In this document: positions 15,640-16,671 of the stretch, piece after piece | Position numbering within the stretch: position 1 is the first letter of the stretch | Layout of the letters: the number at the start of each line of letters is the position of its first letter | NCBI GenBank assembly: GCA_947631885.1 | Contig: CANRMZ010000008.1 | Location: 1-16,671 of the forward strand | Direction: 5' to 3' | DNA length: 16,671 nucleotides | Source of the DNA: an uncultured Bacilli bacterium | GTDB taxonomy: Bacteria > Bacillota_I > Bacilli_A > RF39 > UBA660 | Notes under the pieces: model-generated | Databases searched by the model: none | Seen by the model: the letters and a program-made list of their open reading frames with translations, nothing else | What the model was told of the DNA's origin: nothing | Program-made: the position numbers and the translations under genes

Positions 15640-16320
15640 ATGAAGAAAAGATATAGCAAACATTATATTTTTAAATATCTATCCACGATATGCTCATGGA
15701 CCCTTTTTATTTACCTAGTTTTAATTGCTGGCTTCTTATTTTTCTACTTTATAAATATTAAAATTATAAATAAAGATAAAATTAGTCAACCGATTTCTAT
15801 ATATACTATTGTAAGTGGCTCAATGATTCCTACAATAGACGTCTATGATGTTATTATAAATGTCAAAGTTGATTCACCTACCGATATAAAAGAGGGAGAT
15901 ATAATTACTTTTATTTCCCAAAGCTCAATATCAGAAAATTTAACGGTAACTCACCGGGTTAAAGATATTCAAGTAGTTAATGGTGAATACCAATTTACTA
16001 CTAAAGGTGATAACAATATAATTCAAGATTCTGCTCCTGCAACATTTGATAAGATAATTGGCAGAGCGGTACTCAGAATTCCTCAGTTAGGAAGAGTGCA
16101 AACCTTTATAGCTAGTAAATTTGGCTGGTTAGTAATAATTGTTCTTCCGGCTCTTTATATAATACTTAAAGATATTATTAAATTAGTAGTAATTATTAAA
16201 CTACAAAAAACATCTAACGAAGAAAAAGCAAATGCTATAAAAAATGACAAAAAAGATTATGATGAAGATGACAATGATGATATAATAGACGATGATGAAA
16301 GGAAGTATGATGATGACTGA
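15640..16320 (+). CDS. sipW: SipW-type (Ser-His) signal peptidase I with acidic C-terminal tail
   Basis: A 226-residue membrane signal peptidase of the S26B/ER type. Residues 14-40 form an N-terminal helix. The catalytic Ser is S61 in VSGSMIPTI. The Lys of ordinary bacterial SPases is replaced by His (H105 in LTVTHRVKDI), the mark of the SipW group. Box E-like TKGDNNIIQD (122-130) and a C-terminal helix (161-188) complete it. In Bacillus SipW processes TasA and TapA, so the repeat protein directly upstream is the likely client. The last 24 residues (203-226) contain 15 Asp/Glu, an unusual cytosolic extension. GGAAGGA at 15623-15629 is the ribosome site. The TGA stop overlaps the start of the DUF1292 gene. 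Confidence 0.9.
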   Translation: MKKRYSKHYIFKYLSTICSWTLFIYLVLIAGFLFFYFINIKIINKDKISQPISIYTIVSGSMIPTIDVYDVIINVKVDSPTDIKEGDIITFISQSSISENLTVTHRVKDIQVVNGEYQFTTKGDNNIIQDSAPATFDKIIGRAVLRIPQLGRVQTFIASKFGWLVIIVLPALYIILKDIIKLVVIIKLQKTSNEEKANAIKNDKKDYDEDDNDDIIDDDERKYDDD

Positions 16321-16567
16321 GGGAGATTTAATAATTTTAGATAATAATGAAAGATATTCATTATTAAAAAAGATATCTTTAAATGAAGATATCTATTTTA
16401 TGGCAGCATTTGTAAAAGATGATGATTTGGTAGATAAATCAAGAATAGTATATTTTAGAGTCGAAGAAGGCGACGATGAACAATTTGTTGATTTAGTAAC
16501 AAGTGAAAAGATTATTACTGAGCTTACTAACAAATTAGCAGAAGACGTAAAAAAAGGTGCTAACTAA
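16313..16567 (+). CDS. DUF1292 (YrzB-like) protein
   Basis: A small acidic protein, 84 residues from the chosen start. It has the DUF1292 pattern: LIILDNNERYSLLKKISLNEDIYFMAAFVKDD, then IVYFRVEEGDDEQFVDLVTSEK. The family's role is not established. ATG codons at 16292, 16295, 16307, 16310 and 16313 are all in frame. AGGAAG at 16300-16305 best fits 16313 (or 16310), giving a start inside the acidic tail codons of the peptidase gene. It is last in the unit and closes with a terminator. Its place after a SipW-type gene may be chance, because DUF1292 genes are usually housekeeping neighbours of RNA- or ribosome-related genes. Confidence 0.8.
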   Translation: MTEGDLIILDNNERYSLLKKISLNEDIYFMAAFVKDDDLVDKSRIVYFRVEEGDDEQFVDLVTSEKIITELTNKLAEDVKKGAN

Positions 16568-16580
16568 TAGCATCTTTTTT
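16550..16580 (+). terminator. Terminator at the end of the repeat-protein/SipW/DUF1292 unit
   Basis: AAAAAAGGTGC (16550-16560) pairs with GCATCTTTTTT (16570-16580), with one G-U pair, around a 9-base loop containing the TAA (16565-16567). It ends in a T-run. Confidence 0.85.
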
Positions 16581-16671
16581 CATGAGTTTATTTAGGCTCT
16601 AGAATTTCTAGCGTGAAGTAGAAAGCTTAAAAATGATATGCTAAAAAAATTAAAACTAGAATTTTTGGAGT
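16581..16671 (+). other. Window-end non-coding stretch, possible upstream region of the next gene
   Basis: No complete gene is visible. CTAGAATTTCTAG (16599-16611) is a palindrome around a central T, and its first 9 bases recur at 16656-16664. TGATATGCT at 16634-16642 could be an extended -10 and GGAG at 16667-16670 a ribosome site for a gene starting outside the window. Alternatively an ATG at 16638 opens a frame (MLKKLKLEFLE) to the edge, without a ribosome site. Neither is established. Confidence 0.3.

Noticed and set aside
16638..16671. Open frame from ATG 16638 to the window edge as the start of a gene
   Set aside because: Only 11 codons are visible and there is no ribosome site before it. 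GGAG at 16667-16670 suggests the true start lies beyond the window.

Overview
The window is one contiguous stretch of AT-rich bacterial chromosome, densely packed, with no gene-free gap over about 110 bases. Codon use, Shine-Dalgarno sites of the AGGAGG/AGGTGAT type, frequent GTG and TTG starts, and the gene set (WalJ, RlmH, YitT, GerQ-like, FtsEX with a coiled-coil hydrolase, SipW-type peptidase, DUF1292) point to a low-GC Bacillota of class Bacilli. TGA is a real stop: several genes end in TGA inside an ATGA overlap with the next gene. The organism therefore does not use the Mycoplasma code. An uncultured gut-type Bacilli lineage is my best inference, not a proof.

Bases 1-5553, plus strand: one tight probable operon holding the 3' part of dnaB, a membrane-anchored LysM-G5-M23 cell-wall hydrolase, WalJ-like metallo-beta-lactamase-fold protein, RlmH, an MFS-type membrane protein and uracil-DNA glycosylase. 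It closes at a hairpin terminator on the ung stop codon. Bases 5548-7770, minus strand: a divergent LemA-like membrane protein and a MurJ/SpoVB-type flippase, each with its own promoter. Bases 7796-8667: a compact glyoxalase II-like hydrolase facing a GerQ-like spore coat protein, with a shared terminator over both stop codons. Bases 8709-9865: YitT and a 64-residue tail-anchored protein, promoter to terminator. Bases 9889-12758: ftsE, ftsX and a secreted coiled-coil M23 hydrolase, the divisome module in which FtsEX gates a peptidoglycan hydrolase. Bases 12770-13485: a lipoprotein whose promoter predicts a leaderless mRNA.

Bases 13490-16580 hold the most unusual locus. A 691-residue membrane-anchored protein has 15 clear 12-residue Asp-rich calcium-loop-like units, eight CxxNC motifs and a TasA/camelysin-like C-terminal segment. 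It is followed by a SipW-type (Ser-His) signal peptidase with a highly acidic tail and then a DUF1292 protein, closed by a terminator. By analogy with TasA-SipW this looks like a dedicated surface-protein export and processing unit with a substrate of unusual architecture. The last 91 bases appear to be the upstream region of another gene.
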